Origin: Nostoc punctiforme NIES-2108
GTDB lineage: Bacteria; Cyanobacteriota; Cyanobacteriia; Cyanobacteriales; Nostocaceae
Direction: 5' to 3'
Length of the DNA stretch: 64,000 bases
NCBI GenBank assembly: GCA_003326195.1
Contig: LXQE01000085.1
Span: 1-64,000 of the forward strand
Under the pieces are notes generated by a model, which was not told the origin of the DNA, did no database searches, and saw only the letters and a list, made by a program, of their open reading frames with translations. This document shows, piece by piece, positions 46,405 through 54,831 of this stretch (positions are counted from its first letter, which is position 1; each line of letters begins with the position of its first letter). The translations under genes were made by a program, and so were the position numbers.

Positions 46405-47022
46405 TTACCACTGGGCGATCGCATCTTGAATTGCTTGCCTTGCTTCTGATAGAGATTGGGTACGGGCATCACCTTCATTCAGGCTGTTAGCGTTAATAAA
46501 TTGAATGTCTGTAAGCCCAATAAAGCCGAAAATCGTCCGCAGGTAGGGTTCTTGGAAGTCATAGGGAGCGGCAGGAGATGTCGGGCTAAAGTCACCGCCG
46601 CGAGCTGTGATGATAACCGCTTTTTTACCCTCGACTAACCCTCTAAAGCCTTGAGCTTCTATTGCAACAGTCCGATTAATGCGAACAATTTGGTCGATGT
46701 AAGCCTTAAAAGTGGAAGGTATATTAAAGTTGTACATTGGCACTCCAAAGACGTAGCGATCGGCTGCCAAAAACTCATCAACCAGTTCGTCAGAAATCCT
46801 AAGTGCCTCAGTTAATTCTGGGGTATGGGTTTCTGGTGGTGAAAATGCCGCTGCAATCCAAGCTTCATCAACGTGAGGAACTGGGTAATGCCCTAAATCT
46901 CGATAAGCGATCGCATCTTCAGGATGCGCTGCTTTCCAAGCACTGACGAATTCCTTAGATAATTCTCTAGAGTGCGATCGTTCACCACGGGGGCTGGAAT
47001 CAATATGTAGAATATTTACCAC
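46405..47022 (-). CDS. azoR: FMN-dependent NADH-azoreductase
   Basis: A 205-residue flavodoxin-like quinone/azo reductase. ILHIDSSPRGERSHSRELSKEF binds FMN phosphate; FGVPMYNFNIPSTFKAYIDQIVR and ITARGGDFSPTS complete the active site. These enzymes reduce quinones, azo dyes and related electrophiles with NADH and protect against them. Divergent from an HxlR regulator with palindromes between, the layout of the YodB/AzoR1 module of Bacillus. Confidence 0.95.
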   Translation of the reverse strand: MVNILHIDSSPRGERSHSRELSKEFVSAWKAAHPEDAIAYRDLGHYPVPHVDEAWIAAAFSPPETHTPELTEALRISDELVDEFLAADRYVFGVPMYNFNIPSTFKAYIDQIVRINRTVAIEAQGFRGLVEGKKAVIITARGGDFSPTSPAAPYDFQEPYLRTIFGFIGLTDIQFINANSLNEGDARTQSLSEARQAIQDAIAQW

Positions 47023-47104
47023 AAAATATCTCCTGATTAACTAGGATTTACTGCTTTTACTTTTTTTTGAGTCTCTATTTCAAAGCATTACATTAGATAC
47101 TAAA

Positions 47105-47147
47105 AGTAACTAGTTACTAAAGTAAAGTAGTTACCATAAAGTAACTA
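47105..47147. promoter_or_regulatory. Two palindromes between azoR and hxlR: likely HxlR operators
   Basis: AGTAACTAGTTACT (47105-47118) is a perfect palindrome. TAGTTAC-CATAAA-GTAACTA (47128-47147) is a perfect 7-bp inverted repeat of the same half-site. Both are in the divergent promoter region, the second just 10 bp before the hxlR start. Confidence 0.7.
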
Positions 47148-47157
47148 ACGGAGAATT

Positions 47158-47526
47158 TTGGCTAACTTATCGATGTCTGCTTCTAAAAATCCTGATGCTT
47201 GCCCAATAAATATTTTGATGTCCTTATTATCAGGGCCCTGGACAATGTATATACTGTGGGTGTTGTGTAATAGTGGGCCTACTCGCTTTGGTGCATTGAA
47301 ACGCCAAGTAGAGGGTATCTCAACCAAAGTGCTGACAGAAAGACTGAGGATGCTGGAGGCAGCAGAAATTATTTATCGTCAGTATGAACCAACTATCCCA
47401 CCCCAAGTCACTTACGGTCTTACAGAACGCGGACAGGAACTCGTTGAAATCCTTCATCAACTCAATGGACTTGCTGAACGTTGGTATGGCAGCGAACAAC
47501 GAGAACATAGCAATAGTAATGTTTAA
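47158..47526 (+). CDS. HxlR-family regulator (YodB-like)
   Basis: A 122-residue winged-helix regulator. DACPINILMSLLSGPWTMYI has the cysteine-proline typical of redox-sensing HxlR proteins (Cys15). The DNA-binding part reads RFGALKRQVEGISTKVLTERLRMLE and the wing VTYGLTERGQELVEIL. The start is TTG at 47158, chosen for GGAG four bases upstream; ATG at 47173 has no such site. It likely represses the divergent azoR gene until quinones or oxidants modify the cysteine. Confidence 0.9.
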   Translation: MANLSMSASKNPDACPINILMSLLSGPWTMYILWVLCNSGPTRFGALKRQVEGISTKVLTERLRMLEAAEIIYRQYEPTIPPQVTYGLTERGQELVEILHQLNGLAERWYGSEQREHSNSNV

Positions 47527-47589
47527 CCCTAAATTACACAAGTCTTATCTCAAACCTAAGTATTTTTAGGGTTATTGTCCAAGATATTA

Positions 47590-47763
47590 GGACCAGCCCT
47601 TTCAAGGTGACTCGTAAAATCTCTGTTTTTCTCTCTGCGCTCTCTGTGCCTCTGCGGTTTAAAAGTAATTTATTTAACCACAGAGATGCAGAGAACACAG
47701 AGTTAAGAGATTAAAGAGGAATTTTTTGAGCAAAATTTTTACTCACCTTGAAAGGGCTAGTTC
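47590..47763. mobile_element. MITE-like element with 23-bp inverted ends
   Basis: The ends, starting GGACCAGCCCTTTCAAGG (47590) and ending CTTGAAAGGGCTAGTTC (47763), are inverted copies matching at 20 of 23 positions. The inside has no gene but a hairpin (CTCTGTGCCTCTGCGGTT with AACCACAGAGATGCAGAG). The size of about 173 bp and the structure fit a non-autonomous transposable element. Confidence 0.7.
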
Positions 47764-47784
47764 TAGATATTTTGATTGTGGGCT

Positions 47785-48318
47785 TCAAGACAGTTTCATC
47801 CACACTGAAAGCTTCTCCATATCAAATAGAGGAAGTTTTTGAATACCAGCTTTTTCAAGACTATTGTCTTCCGTTCTTCCGCGCCAGATTACGCAGAGTA
47901 CGAAGTCCACGATCGCTCCCTCATTACGCAACGCTTCGGTACTTTTTACAACCTGACCACCTGTTGTAATTACGTCTTCAATGATACACAATTTTTTCCC
48001 TTGGATATCAATTCCTTCTGCTAGCTTCTCAGTACCATATTCTTTTTTTGTCTTCCGAACAAAGACAACTGGTAATTCAACTTCTAATGAAATTGCTGTT
48101 GCTAAAGGAACTCCCCCTAATTCCAGTCCGGCTAGAATTTCCGTGTCTGGTGGAATTTTTTTTACCATTTCTTTAGCTAACTGCTTTAGTAACAAAGGAT
48201 TAGATTCAAACTGATATTTATCAAAGTAATGGTCAGATATCTGACCAGAACGTAACCGAAACTCACCTTTCAAATAGGAAACACGAACAATTTCTTTGGC
48301 TAATTCGCTATGACTCAT
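47785..48318 (-). CDS. pyrE: Orotate phosphoribosyltransferase
   Basis: A 177-residue enzyme that makes orotidine monophosphate from orotate and PRPP, in pyrimidine synthesis. The PRPP-binding motif LCIIEDVITTGGQVVKSTEA and the start KEIVRVSYLKGEFRLRSGQISDHYFDKYQF are diagnostic. Start at 48318 (MSHSELAKEI); the longer frame to 48381 would overlap a terminator hairpin. The usual dimer. Confidence 0.95.
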   Translation of the reverse strand: MSHSELAKEIVRVSYLKGEFRLRSGQISDHYFDKYQFESNPLLLKQLAKEMVKKIPPDTEILAGLELGGVPLATAISLEVELPVVFVRKTKKEYGTEKLAEGIDIQGKKLCIIEDVITTGGQVVKSTEALRNEGAIVDFVLCVIWRGRTEDNSLEKAGIQKLPLFDMEKLSVWMKLS

Positions 48319-48341
48319 TTTTACAAAAAGCTGGGAAAAAG

Positions 48342-48372
48342 GTAAAAAAGCCGATGGAAAATGCATCGGCTT
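48342..48372 (-). terminator. Intrinsic terminator of the DUF3153 gene
   Basis: On the minus strand AAGCCGATG, a 7-nt loop and CATCGGCTT form a perfect 9-bp stem followed by TTTTA. It lies 29 bp past the DUF3153 stop and 24 bp before the pyrE start. Well formed. Confidence 0.85.
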
Positions 48373-48400
48373 CGCTAACAATATTTAACAGATAAATAGT

Positions 48401-49303
48401 CTACTGTTCCTGGATTGCTGCTGCTTTCGGAGGAAACTGAACTCTAGGATCTGGCATGAAATTGTATCTCAAGTACAATCCTCCCGAAACAAACAGGATA
48501 ATTAACAACCCACCTATACCAAGGGGACTAGGAAGCCAAAAAACAGCTTCTATGTGATTTAGCTCGCCAGGCTGGAGTTTCCACACTAATTGATTGCCAT
48601 TTTTTTCTGGCTCAATTGCAGTTTCAGTTAGTTGAATATTTTTGGCTCCCCAAGGAGTCTTCAAGCTAAATTCCAAATCGAGAATTGAACCAGCATTTGC
48701 CAGAACATTACCTTTGCTGGCAATTAGAGAGAGCGATCGCAAATCCAAATCATAAATTAACCGATTTCGGACTAAAAGTAAAAAATTATTCTGCTCCAAG
48801 AGGACGTTTGATTCAATTTTCGGCAGTTCTGAGTCAGATTCGCTCTGCACAGACTCAGAGGGTTGATTTGTATGGGAGTTAAAGAATTCGTTGAACTTCT
48901 CTTGCAATTCCCTACCACTGCTAAAAGGAATTGTGACGATGATTTCTTCTTGGGAAACTCGCTGTGCTTTACCATCAAGTTGACGGGCGCGGCGTTCTAT
49001 GCTTTTTAACCATTCATATACAGAATCGCCACTAAAACTAGTTAGCCGTTCTCCCAACTTAATATGCTGTACTAGTTCGCCACTATTTGAGTTGTCAAAA
49101 TTAAGCCCCACATCGTACTTCACACAGCCAGTAAGTAGCAAAGATGTTAATAGCACGAGCCACAGAATAGGATTTCGCATGGGAAAGACCCGATTCATTC
49201 GATTTCGACCATTCAGTGGTGGGATAAATTTCATCTTTGCCAACACAAAACTAAATGGTCTGACTAACCACAAGAAAATCTTTCCGAAAATTGAAGAATT
49301 CAT
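48401..49303 (-). CDS. DUF3153 lipoprotein-like membrane protein
   Basis: About 300 residues. WLVLLTSLLLTGC is a lipobox followed by VKYDVGLNFDNSNSGELVQH, the DUF3153 domain start, a family found in cyanobacteria. A C-terminal membrane helix (GIGGLLIILFVSGGLYLRYN) precedes the last 20 residues. The start is uncertain: ATG 49303 has GGGGAG ahead, but a start at 49198 or 49180 would place the lipobox at a usual distance. The function is unknown. A same-strand TPR gene lies about 170 bp upstream. Confidence 0.75.
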   Translation of the reverse strand: MNSSIFGKIFLWLVRPFSFVLAKMKFIPPLNGRNRMNRVFPMRNPILWLVLLTSLLLTGCVKYDVGLNFDNSNSGELVQHIKLGERLTSFSGDSVYEWLKSIERRARQLDGKAQRVSQEEIIVTIPFSSGRELQEKFNEFFNSHTNQPSESVQSESDSELPKIESNVLLEQNNFLLLVRNRLIYDLDLRSLSLIASKGNVLANAGSILDLEFSLKTPWGAKNIQLTETAIEPEKNGNQLVWKLQPGELNHIEAVFWLPSPLGIGGLLIILFVSGGLYLRYNFMPDPRVQFPPKAAAIQEQ

Positions 49304-49475
49304 AACTATAAATCTCCCCAAAAGTCAAACTTTTTAACCAATCTTGACTTCTTAGTATTGTTTGAGATTCCTGAAATACCATTTTGATCGCTCTGGGACT
49401 GAGTAAGAAAATATGAGTAAGATTTGGATCTGAATCTTCATTCAAATCTTCCCAGTCCCCAATCCAAAATTGTTA

Positions 49476-50018
49476 TCAGCCAGGAGTTCCTGAAAAATTC
49501 AACCAAACCAAGTACGAGATGGTTAAACCAATGGCGATTAGCGCCACCCAGATAAAGCGATTATCTCTGGTATTGACCTGACTGAGGTCAACTAATTCTG
49601 GCTCGGCAGGTTTAGGCTTTTGCTCCCCAGAAGATTTTGGAGACTTAGCAGGTACAGAAATTTTGAGTTCATTATCGCCTAATGCACCCAAATCAGGGAT
49701 TTCTATCATCCATTCGCTTGGTCTTTTCAGCTTTGGTGCTTTTAAGATATAAAGCATCTGCCGCGCTTGTTTGCTAATTTCAAAATGGGCATGGCGTTTG
49801 AGTCTTTCACAAAGAGCGATCGCATCATCCGTGCGTCCAGCCGCTTCATAAGCTGTCACTAGATGAATTTCTACTTCGCCCCCAAGGCGAGAATTACGAG
49901 CTAACAGAGCGCTGGCCTTTTCTAAATTTTCTACGGCTTCACGGTATTGCCCATTCTCAAAGGCAACTTTCCCAGCCTGGTAGCGGGTTTTAGCAATTTC
50001 TAAACTTTCTGTACTCAC
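49476..50018 (-). CDS. TPR-like, tail-anchored membrane protein
   Basis: A 180-residue protein. Residues 5-95 hold two to three TPR-like helical pairs (YQAGKVAFENGQYREAVENL, HLVTAYEAAGRTDDAIALCE). A charged Pro-rich linker follows, then a single helix near the end (FIWVALIAIGLTISYLVWL). It starts with GTG. Probably an adaptor at the membrane. It may be cotranscribed with the DUF3153 gene. Confidence 0.75.
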   Translation of the reverse strand: MSTESLEIAKTRYQAGKVAFENGQYREAVENLEKASALLARNSRLGGEVEIHLVTAYEAAGRTDDAIALCERLKRHAHFEISKQARQMLYILKAPKLKRPSEWMIEIPDLGALGDNELKISVPAKSPKSSGEQKPKPAEPELVDLSQVNTRDNRFIWVALIAIGLTISYLVWLNFSGTPG

Positions 50019-50170
50019 GTCTTATACAAAAATTAGCACTATTTTCATTTTGCCAATGCCAGCAATCTTTTTGGAATCTTTTCAAAAGCTGGCAATCTGA
50101 AAGTGGATAAACTTCTAAAATTTTAAGTAAGTAGCTGCGACTATTTTCTGATTAAAAATTCCGGTATCAA

Positions 50171-50587
50171 ATGCAAGTGAGCAAAATTATGTTGAAAATC
50201 AAGCATTCGCAACTGAATTGGCTCTTAGCAGGTATGACTTTAGCAGTGATCGGTGTAAGCATTGCTCCAGCTTCCGCCCAGCGTGCGTTCGGGACTGATG
50301 GTGGTTATGGAGTCAGGCGATCGTCGCCTTCTGTGGGTTCCTTTATTTATGGTAGTCCGATTCCCACGCCGATGCCTGTAGACCCAACAACAGGACTAAT
50401 GATACAACGCAATCATTACCGCGATTATTCCTATCCCCAGTTCAGGCAAAACATCAGAAATTCCACCCTGATTAATCCGACAATTCGAGATTCAACCCTA
50501 GTTAATCCCGTGATTATCAATAATTCATGGCGTCGTACACCATTTAGCGGCGGGCGATCGCGAGTTATTATTACCTATCCCCGCTAG
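50171..50587 (+). CDS. Secreted hypothetical protein
   Basis: A 138-residue precursor with a signal peptide (LNWLLAGMTLAVIGVSIAPA, cleavage near SAQ-RA). The mature part is low in charge, rich in Ser/Asn/Pro/Arg and has repeated phrases IRNSTLINPTIRDS, TLVNPVIINNS. Not recognised; similar Asn/Thr-rich small periplasmic proteins are common in Nostoc. Start could also be ATG 50189. Confidence 0.6.
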   Translation: MQVSKIMLKIKHSQLNWLLAGMTLAVIGVSIAPASAQRAFGTDGGYGVRRSSPSVGSFIYGSPIPTPMPVDPTTGLMIQRNHYRDYSYPQFRQNIRNSTLINPTIRDSTLVNPVIINNSWRRTPFSGGRSRVIITYPR

Positions 50588-50714
50588 GAAGCAGAGGGGC
50601 AGTGGAGCAGAAGGGTAGGGGAGGTGAATATCAAAGACTTGTCCACAAGTAAAAAACGAGTTTTAATTTACCCAAAATTACAGTTACAAATTATTTTCCC
50701 AGCCTCCCCTGCCT

Positions 50715-51611
50715 CTACGACGTAAACTGCGAACCGAGAATCATTGTCCCAATCCCAACATCAGTAAAGATTTCTAGTAATAGGGCGTGGGGAATGCGAC
50801 CATCAATGATGTGTGCTGCACGAACTCCTTGAGCAAGCGATCGCACACAACAACTCACTTTGGGAATCATCCCACCGCTAACTATACCATCGGCAATCAG
50901 TTCGCGGGCTTCGCGGATATCTACTTTCGGAATTAAAGTAGATTGGTCTTTGTAATCTTTTAAAATTCCACTGGTGTCGGTCAGTAAAATTAACTTTTCT
51001 GCCCCTAATGCAGCAGCGATTTCCCCAGCTACAGTATCAGCGTTAATATTATAAGCTTGCCCTGTCTCGTCTGCGGCGACGCTAGATACTACCGGAATAT
51101 AGCCATTGCTAGCGAGGGTGTCCAAAATCTTGATATTCACATTGCTGACTTCCCCCACAAAACCGATGCCTTCTTGACCTTGGGAACGGGCTGTAAATAG
51201 ATTACCGTCTTTACCGCAAAGTCCGACAGCCAATCCACCAGCTTGGTTAATCAGGGAGACAATTTCTTTATTAACTCGACCAACTAAAACCATTTCCACC
51301 ACATCCATTGTGGCGGCATCAGTAACTCGCAGACCATTCTTAAATTGTGGTTCGATGCCCAGCTTATCTAACCAACTGTTAATTTCTGGGCCACCGCCGT
51401 GGACTACAATCGGACGCAAGCCGACGCAGGATAAGAATACAATATCGCGGATAACTTTATCTTTGAGTGTGCTATCTTTCATCGCTGCGCCGCCATATTT
51501 GACAACAACAGTGCGACCGGCGAATTGTTGAATATAAGGTAGTGCTTCGCTTAGTACACGCACACGAGTGGCTTCATCTTGCCTGATGTATTCAGAATCG
51601 TTGTCCGTCAT
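50715..51611 (-). CDS. argB: Acetylglutamate kinase
   Basis: A 298-residue kinase of arginine synthesis that phosphorylates N-acetylglutamate. [12 protein letters not shown] binds ATP phosphate; [32 protein letters not shown] binds substrate; and [23 protein letters not shown] closes the site. The length and hexameric class fit cyanobacterial ArgB, which is controlled by PII (GlnB) binding in this phylum. Minus strand, monocistronic. Confidence 0.97.
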   Translation of the reverse strand: MTDNDSEYIRQDEATRVRVLSEALPYIQQFAGRTVVVKYGGAAMKDSTLKDKVIRDIVFLSCVGLRPIVVHGGGPEINSWLDKLGIEPQFKNGLRVTDAATMDVVEMVLVGRVNKEIVSLINQAGGLAVGLCGKDGNLFTARSQGQEGIGFVGEVSNVNIKILDTLASNGYIPVVSSVAADETGQAYNINADTVAGEIAAALGAEKLILLTDTSGILKDYKDQSTLIPKVDIREARELIADGIVSGGMIPKVSCCVRSLAQGVRAAHIIDGRIPHALLLEIFTDVGIGTMILGSQFTS

Positions 51612-51643
51612 GAGGAGCCTAACAGAGAGAGTTAAAACCTATT

Positions 51644-51876
51644 TCAGTCAGTGTAGAAGACTTTGTAACTCCTCACAATCTCTGATGCCAAAGTTGAGTA
51701 TGTCTGTACTGATAAGCCATAGCTGTTTGGTTCAGTTACGAGTTCACCATCTGGCATAACGGTATTGTAGAAATAAGCCCCATATTTTTCCGCACCGCGC
51801 CAGTTAACTTCTAATAAATTAGCGTTTTCGAGATTTACGCTCTCCATACGAGTAACTCTCAAATCAGCACCATTCT
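51644..51876 (-). pseudogene. Remnant of a pentapeptide-repeat protein
   Basis: The frame reads ENGADLRVTRMESVNLENAN followed by LLEVNWRGAEKYGAYFYNTV and MPDGELV, like the C-terminal end of pentapeptide-repeat proteins (A-D/N-L-x-x). A stop codon stands just upstream, so only the end of the protein is left; a TTG at 51862 could in theory start 72 residues. Probably a truncated relic. Confidence 0.45.
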
Positions 51877-51959
51877 CACATTACCGGACACAACATAACA
51901 GCGATCGCTCCTTCAAACCTCTAGAATTGAAATCATTCAGCTGAAGTTAGGGAATGAAA

Positions 51960-52562
51960 ATGACAACCCTGCTAATTCAAACTGAAAGCACACCCCTAAC
52001 GGTAAATTTACCCTCCCTTGTGCAGATGACAAATGAGCAGTTCTACGAATTCTGCCAAGCTAATGGAGATTTGCGAATTGAGCGTACTGCTAATGGGGAA
52101 GTCATCATCATGCCACCAGCTTTTTCAGATACGGGCAACCGTAACTTTAATATTGCTGCACAGCTTGGGAATTGGACTGAACAAGATGGCACTGGCATAG
52201 GCTTTGACTCCAGTGCAGGTTTTACGCTACCCAATGGAGCGATGCGTTCCCCTGATGCTTCTTGGATTGAACTGGAGCGCTGGAATGCTTTAACAGAAGC
52301 ACAAAAAGCTTCTTTTGCACCAATTTGTCCTGATTTTGTAATTGAACTAAGCTCATCTAGCGATCGCCTGATAAAATTACAGGACAAAATGCAGGAGTAC
52401 ATCGATAACGGTGCGTTACTAGGCTGGTTAATTGATCGGCAGAATCGAAAAGTCTATATTTACCATCTGAATCGAGAAGTTGAAATTTTGGAAAATCCCG
52501 AAGCCGTTACGGGTAATCCAGAATTACCAGGGTTTATCCTACGAATGACCAAAATTTGGTAA
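51960..52562 (+). CDS. Uma2-family (DUF820) putative endonuclease
   Basis: A protein of about 200 residues. Strands YEFCQANGDLRIERTANGEVIIM, SPDASWIELERWNALTEAQK, APICPDFVIELSSSSDRLIKLQDKMQEYIDNGALLGWLIDR define the Uma2/DUF820 core, with D and E-x-x of a PD-(D/E)xK-like site (shown here as successive segments of the fold). AGGG seven bases before ATG 51960 decides the start over 51954. Role unknown. This is the third intact copy in the window. Confidence 0.88.
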   Translation: MTTLLIQTESTPLTVNLPSLVQMTNEQFYEFCQANGDLRIERTANGEVIIMPPAFSDTGNRNFNIAAQLGNWTEQDGTGIGFDSSAGFTLPNGAMRSPDASWIELERWNALTEAQKASFAPICPDFVIELSSSSDRLIKLQDKMQEYIDNGALLGWLIDRQNRKVYIYHLNREVEILENPEAVTGNPELPGFILRMTKIW

Positions 52563-52574
52563 TTTGAGTCTTCC

Positions 52575-52665
52575 TAATGAGAAATTTGTGTTTTGAGAAC
52601 GTTAGGAATTGCTTCAAGTATTCGCTGAGAGTAAAGTGATGTTCGTCGTTCGAGGAGCGATCGCA
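52575..52665. repeat. Partial copy of the aroK 3' end left of xisI
   Basis: This 91-bp stretch matches 53093-53237 (aroK 3' end) with a 54-bp gap. Shared pieces include GAGAGTAAAGTG and GTTCGAGGAGCGATCGCA. It lies directly next to the xisI stop codon, so xisI is bracketed by two copies. Confidence 0.75.
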
Positions 52666-53001
52666 TTACGCTACACCATAATCTGTATACTGACGTTTGT
52701 AAGGAGCTTGCAAACCCAAGACAATATCCTCTCGTGGTACTCCCATCATCACTAATTCCTCGGCTGGATTGCGATCGGTTAAGTTCTGTTGCAGCCAGAT
52801 TTTGCCATCTTTAATATCAAAATGGATCGCGCATCGATAAATACGATTTAACCCTTGCCAACCGATATTCATCCATTGATAATGATTGCGTTCTATGTCT
52901 AAAATGAGTTGGACTTCGACATCATTATCCGAGACATCATCACTGGCATAGTTCGTCAACAATGTTTTAACGTACTCTTGATATTTTGCTAGTTTATCCA
53001 C
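52666..53001 (-). CDS. xisI: XisI-like protein
   Basis: A 111-residue homologue of XisI, one of the controlling factors for excision of the fdxN element in Anabaena heterocysts. Family features are MDKLAKYQEYVKTLLTNYAS, LILDIERNHYQWMNIGWQGL, NRIYRCAIHFDIKDGKIWLQ and the end PREDIVLGLQAPYKRQYTDY. XisH, its usual partner, is not adjacent, so it is an orphan. Many cyanobacteria hold several copies; a role apart from excision is likely. Flanked by repeats of the aroK 3' end. Confidence 0.9.
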   Translation of the reverse strand: MDKLAKYQEYVKTLLTNYASDDVSDNDVEVQLILDIERNHYQWMNIGWQGLNRIYRCAIHFDIKDGKIWLQQNLTDRNPAEELVMMGVPREDIVLGLQAPYKRQYTDYGVA

Positions 53002-53091
53002 TCTACAATCACATCATCTACTGGATTGTAAACAATTAAACTGATTCATGAAAAATATCTTTTGCAGACACAGTTAGATTAATATTCCCCA

Positions 53092-53679
53092 TTAATGAGA
53101 AACAGCTTTTTTCAGGATGCCAGGAATTCCATCAAGTACTCGCTTGGCAACGTCTTCAGGCGTATCTCCCTCTCGCTCGATGATGTGCAAATCGGCTTGA
53201 GAGTAAAGTGGTGTTCGTTGTTCGAGGAGCGATCGCAACTTAGCTTTAGGATCGGCATCTTGCAGCAGTGGTCTTGTGGTATCCTCAGCTAAACGGCTGT
53301 AAATTATCTCCACTGGCGTATCTAGCCACACTATCAAACCGTGGTGCAAGTAACCCCAATTTTCTCGCCGTAGTACAATGCCCCCACCTGTTGCGATAGT
53401 CAACTTTGTAAAAGCACAAACTTGTGAAAGTACGTCGCTTTCTAACTGACGAAACCCGACTTCACCAACTTGTGCAAATAACTGATTAATAGATTTTCCT
53501 GTGGCTTGGGCAATCACATCATCGGTATCTACAAACCCATAACCCAGTTCTTTTGCTAGTAAGCGCCCTACTGTCGTCTTACCAACGCCCATAATACCAA
53601 TTAAGTACAGGTTGACTCCTTGTAATAAGCTGCTCACCAGTTGCTTCGCTCCAATTATAAGTTTTGAGTGCTGAGTCAC
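53092..53679 (-). CDS. aroK: Shikimate kinase
   Basis: A 195-residue kinase of the shikimate pathway. P-loop LIGIMGVGKTTVGRLLAKEL, shikimate-binding DTDDVIAQATGKSINQLFAQ, IATGGGIVLRRENW and the lid region TRPLLQDADPKAKLRSLLEQR are all visible. Makes shikimate-3-phosphate for aromatic amino acids. Full length. A partial duplicate of its 3' end lies beyond xisI. Confidence 0.96.
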   Translation of the reverse strand: MTQHSKLIIGAKQLVSSLLQGVNLYLIGIMGVGKTTVGRLLAKELGYGFVDTDDVIAQATGKSINQLFAQVGEVGFRQLESDVLSQVCAFTKLTIATGGGIVLRRENWGYLHHGLIVWLDTPVEIIYSRLAEDTTRPLLQDADPKAKLRSLLEQRTPLYSQADLHIIEREGDTPEDVAKRVLDGIPGILKKAVSH

Positions 53680-53834
53680 AGTTTTAAATTATAAACTCAA
53701 CGATTCAATCTAGGATTTAAAAATACGGAGTTTTGCACATATCGCGCAAACAAATAAAATTACTTGATTGGCGATCGCTAATCAAGCGATAATCAAAATA
53801 TAATTTGTTCTTATAGGAGCGTGTCTTGGATAAT

Positions 53835-53933
53835 ATGTCTAAGATACCAGTAATCGCAGAACACATTAAAATTACTCCAGATAGGGATAAACCCCCTATT
53901 GGTGGACACCAAATTAGAGTGCAAGATATCTGA
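53835..53933 (+). pseudogene. Truncated DUF433 gene
   Basis: ATG 53835 starts SKIPVIAEHIKITPDRDKPP, then IGGHQIRVQDI and a TGA. This is the N-terminal third of a DUF433 protein (HIEITPGVCGGKPRIAGHRI is the family form), with a stop before the helical part. Degraded remains of the rest can be traced to about 54020. Confidence 0.65.
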
Positions 53934-54617
53934 GTTCAATTTTAATCTGGGAAGTTCTTGAGCCAGAATAAATGAGCTATCAACTTGAATTTATCTGAAA
54001 GCTTTTATTATTTTATTCAAATGTAAAAAAGCGATGCCTTCTGGAGGCAGAAGCTTGCGTAGCTTGCGTTCCCCTTCATGCAGCCTCCCGTAGGGAAGGA
54101 GTACAGTCAGGTTTTCTGGGAAATGCTACGCGTCGCTTGCTTAAGAGCAGGAATACTTAATATTTAAAGTAACTTCGGCAAGAAATTAACGATTCTTCTG
54201 TAAAATTACCATCAGTAATAATCGGTGAATTTCTTAAGAATGTAGTAATTTTCCTGAAGTAACTAGGTAATTGCTGCATAGTAATCTCTATGCTTAACCA
54301 AAAAATTAACTTAGCTTGTTTGAAACTTTATCCAAACAATATCTGTCTATCTAAATAATCAGGGTTTTTATTCTGGTGGGTATTTTTAAGTATACACAAT
54401 ACTGTGTTCCTAACAGCACAGGGTCGTTATTCTAAAAGTTCAGCTATAACAAGACCCGCTCAATTAAACGTTTCTAATAAAGGTGTAAATAATGACTGAT
54501 TTACCGCGATCGCCCAAAAAAGCTTGCAAAGAAATTGAAGTTTCGACACAAAGACTACTGCATATTCCACGCCGATAAGCCTGAATGAATAAATATAGAA
54601 TGAATGAGGTGTCAACC
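53934..54617. other. Intergenic region with a dispersed repeat
   Basis: No gene supported. 54030-54141 is a GC-rich block starting GCGATGCCTTCTGGAGGC with TTGCGTAGCTTGCG and CTACGCGTCGCTTGC, a small dispersed repeat. The rest (54142-54617) is AT-rich; the minus-strand frame in it has no ribosome site or family match. Confidence 0.5.
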
Positions 54618-54812
54618 ATGACTCGAATTCGTGACGTTGTAGAAAGAGCTTTAGCAACTGGCTATTTGACAGTTGAAGCTGAAGATCAACTACGACAACT
54701 GTTGACTACCCGATATGACTTGGAAGATTTTAATGCTTTCATGATTTTGCAGGAAGCTGCCATGACTGGTAAGGTCAAGCAGGAGTCTAGAGAGCGGTGT
54801 GGCATTAAATAG
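54618..54812 (+). CDS. Small hypothetical protein, 64 aa
   Basis: Starts at ATG 54618, chosen for GAGGTG six bases upstream. Sequence is helical and acidic (VVERALATGYLTVEAEDQLR, TTRYDLEDFNAFMILQEAAM). Small proteins of this kind are frequent in filamentous cyanobacteria. Not recognised; function unknown. Soluble, no membrane helix. Confidence 0.65.
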   Translation: MTRIRDVVERALATGYLTVEAEDQLRQLLTTRYDLEDFNAFMILQEAAMTGKVKQESRERCGIK

Positions 54813-54831
54813 AGATGTAGCCTCCTACATC

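Noticed and set aside
48319..48381. N-terminal extension of pyrE
   Set aside because: It would overlap the terminator hairpin of the upstream gene, and PyrE homology begins at 48318.
54460..54657. 65-codon minus-strand frame
   Set aside because: Antisense to the small gene at 54618 and without a ribosome site.
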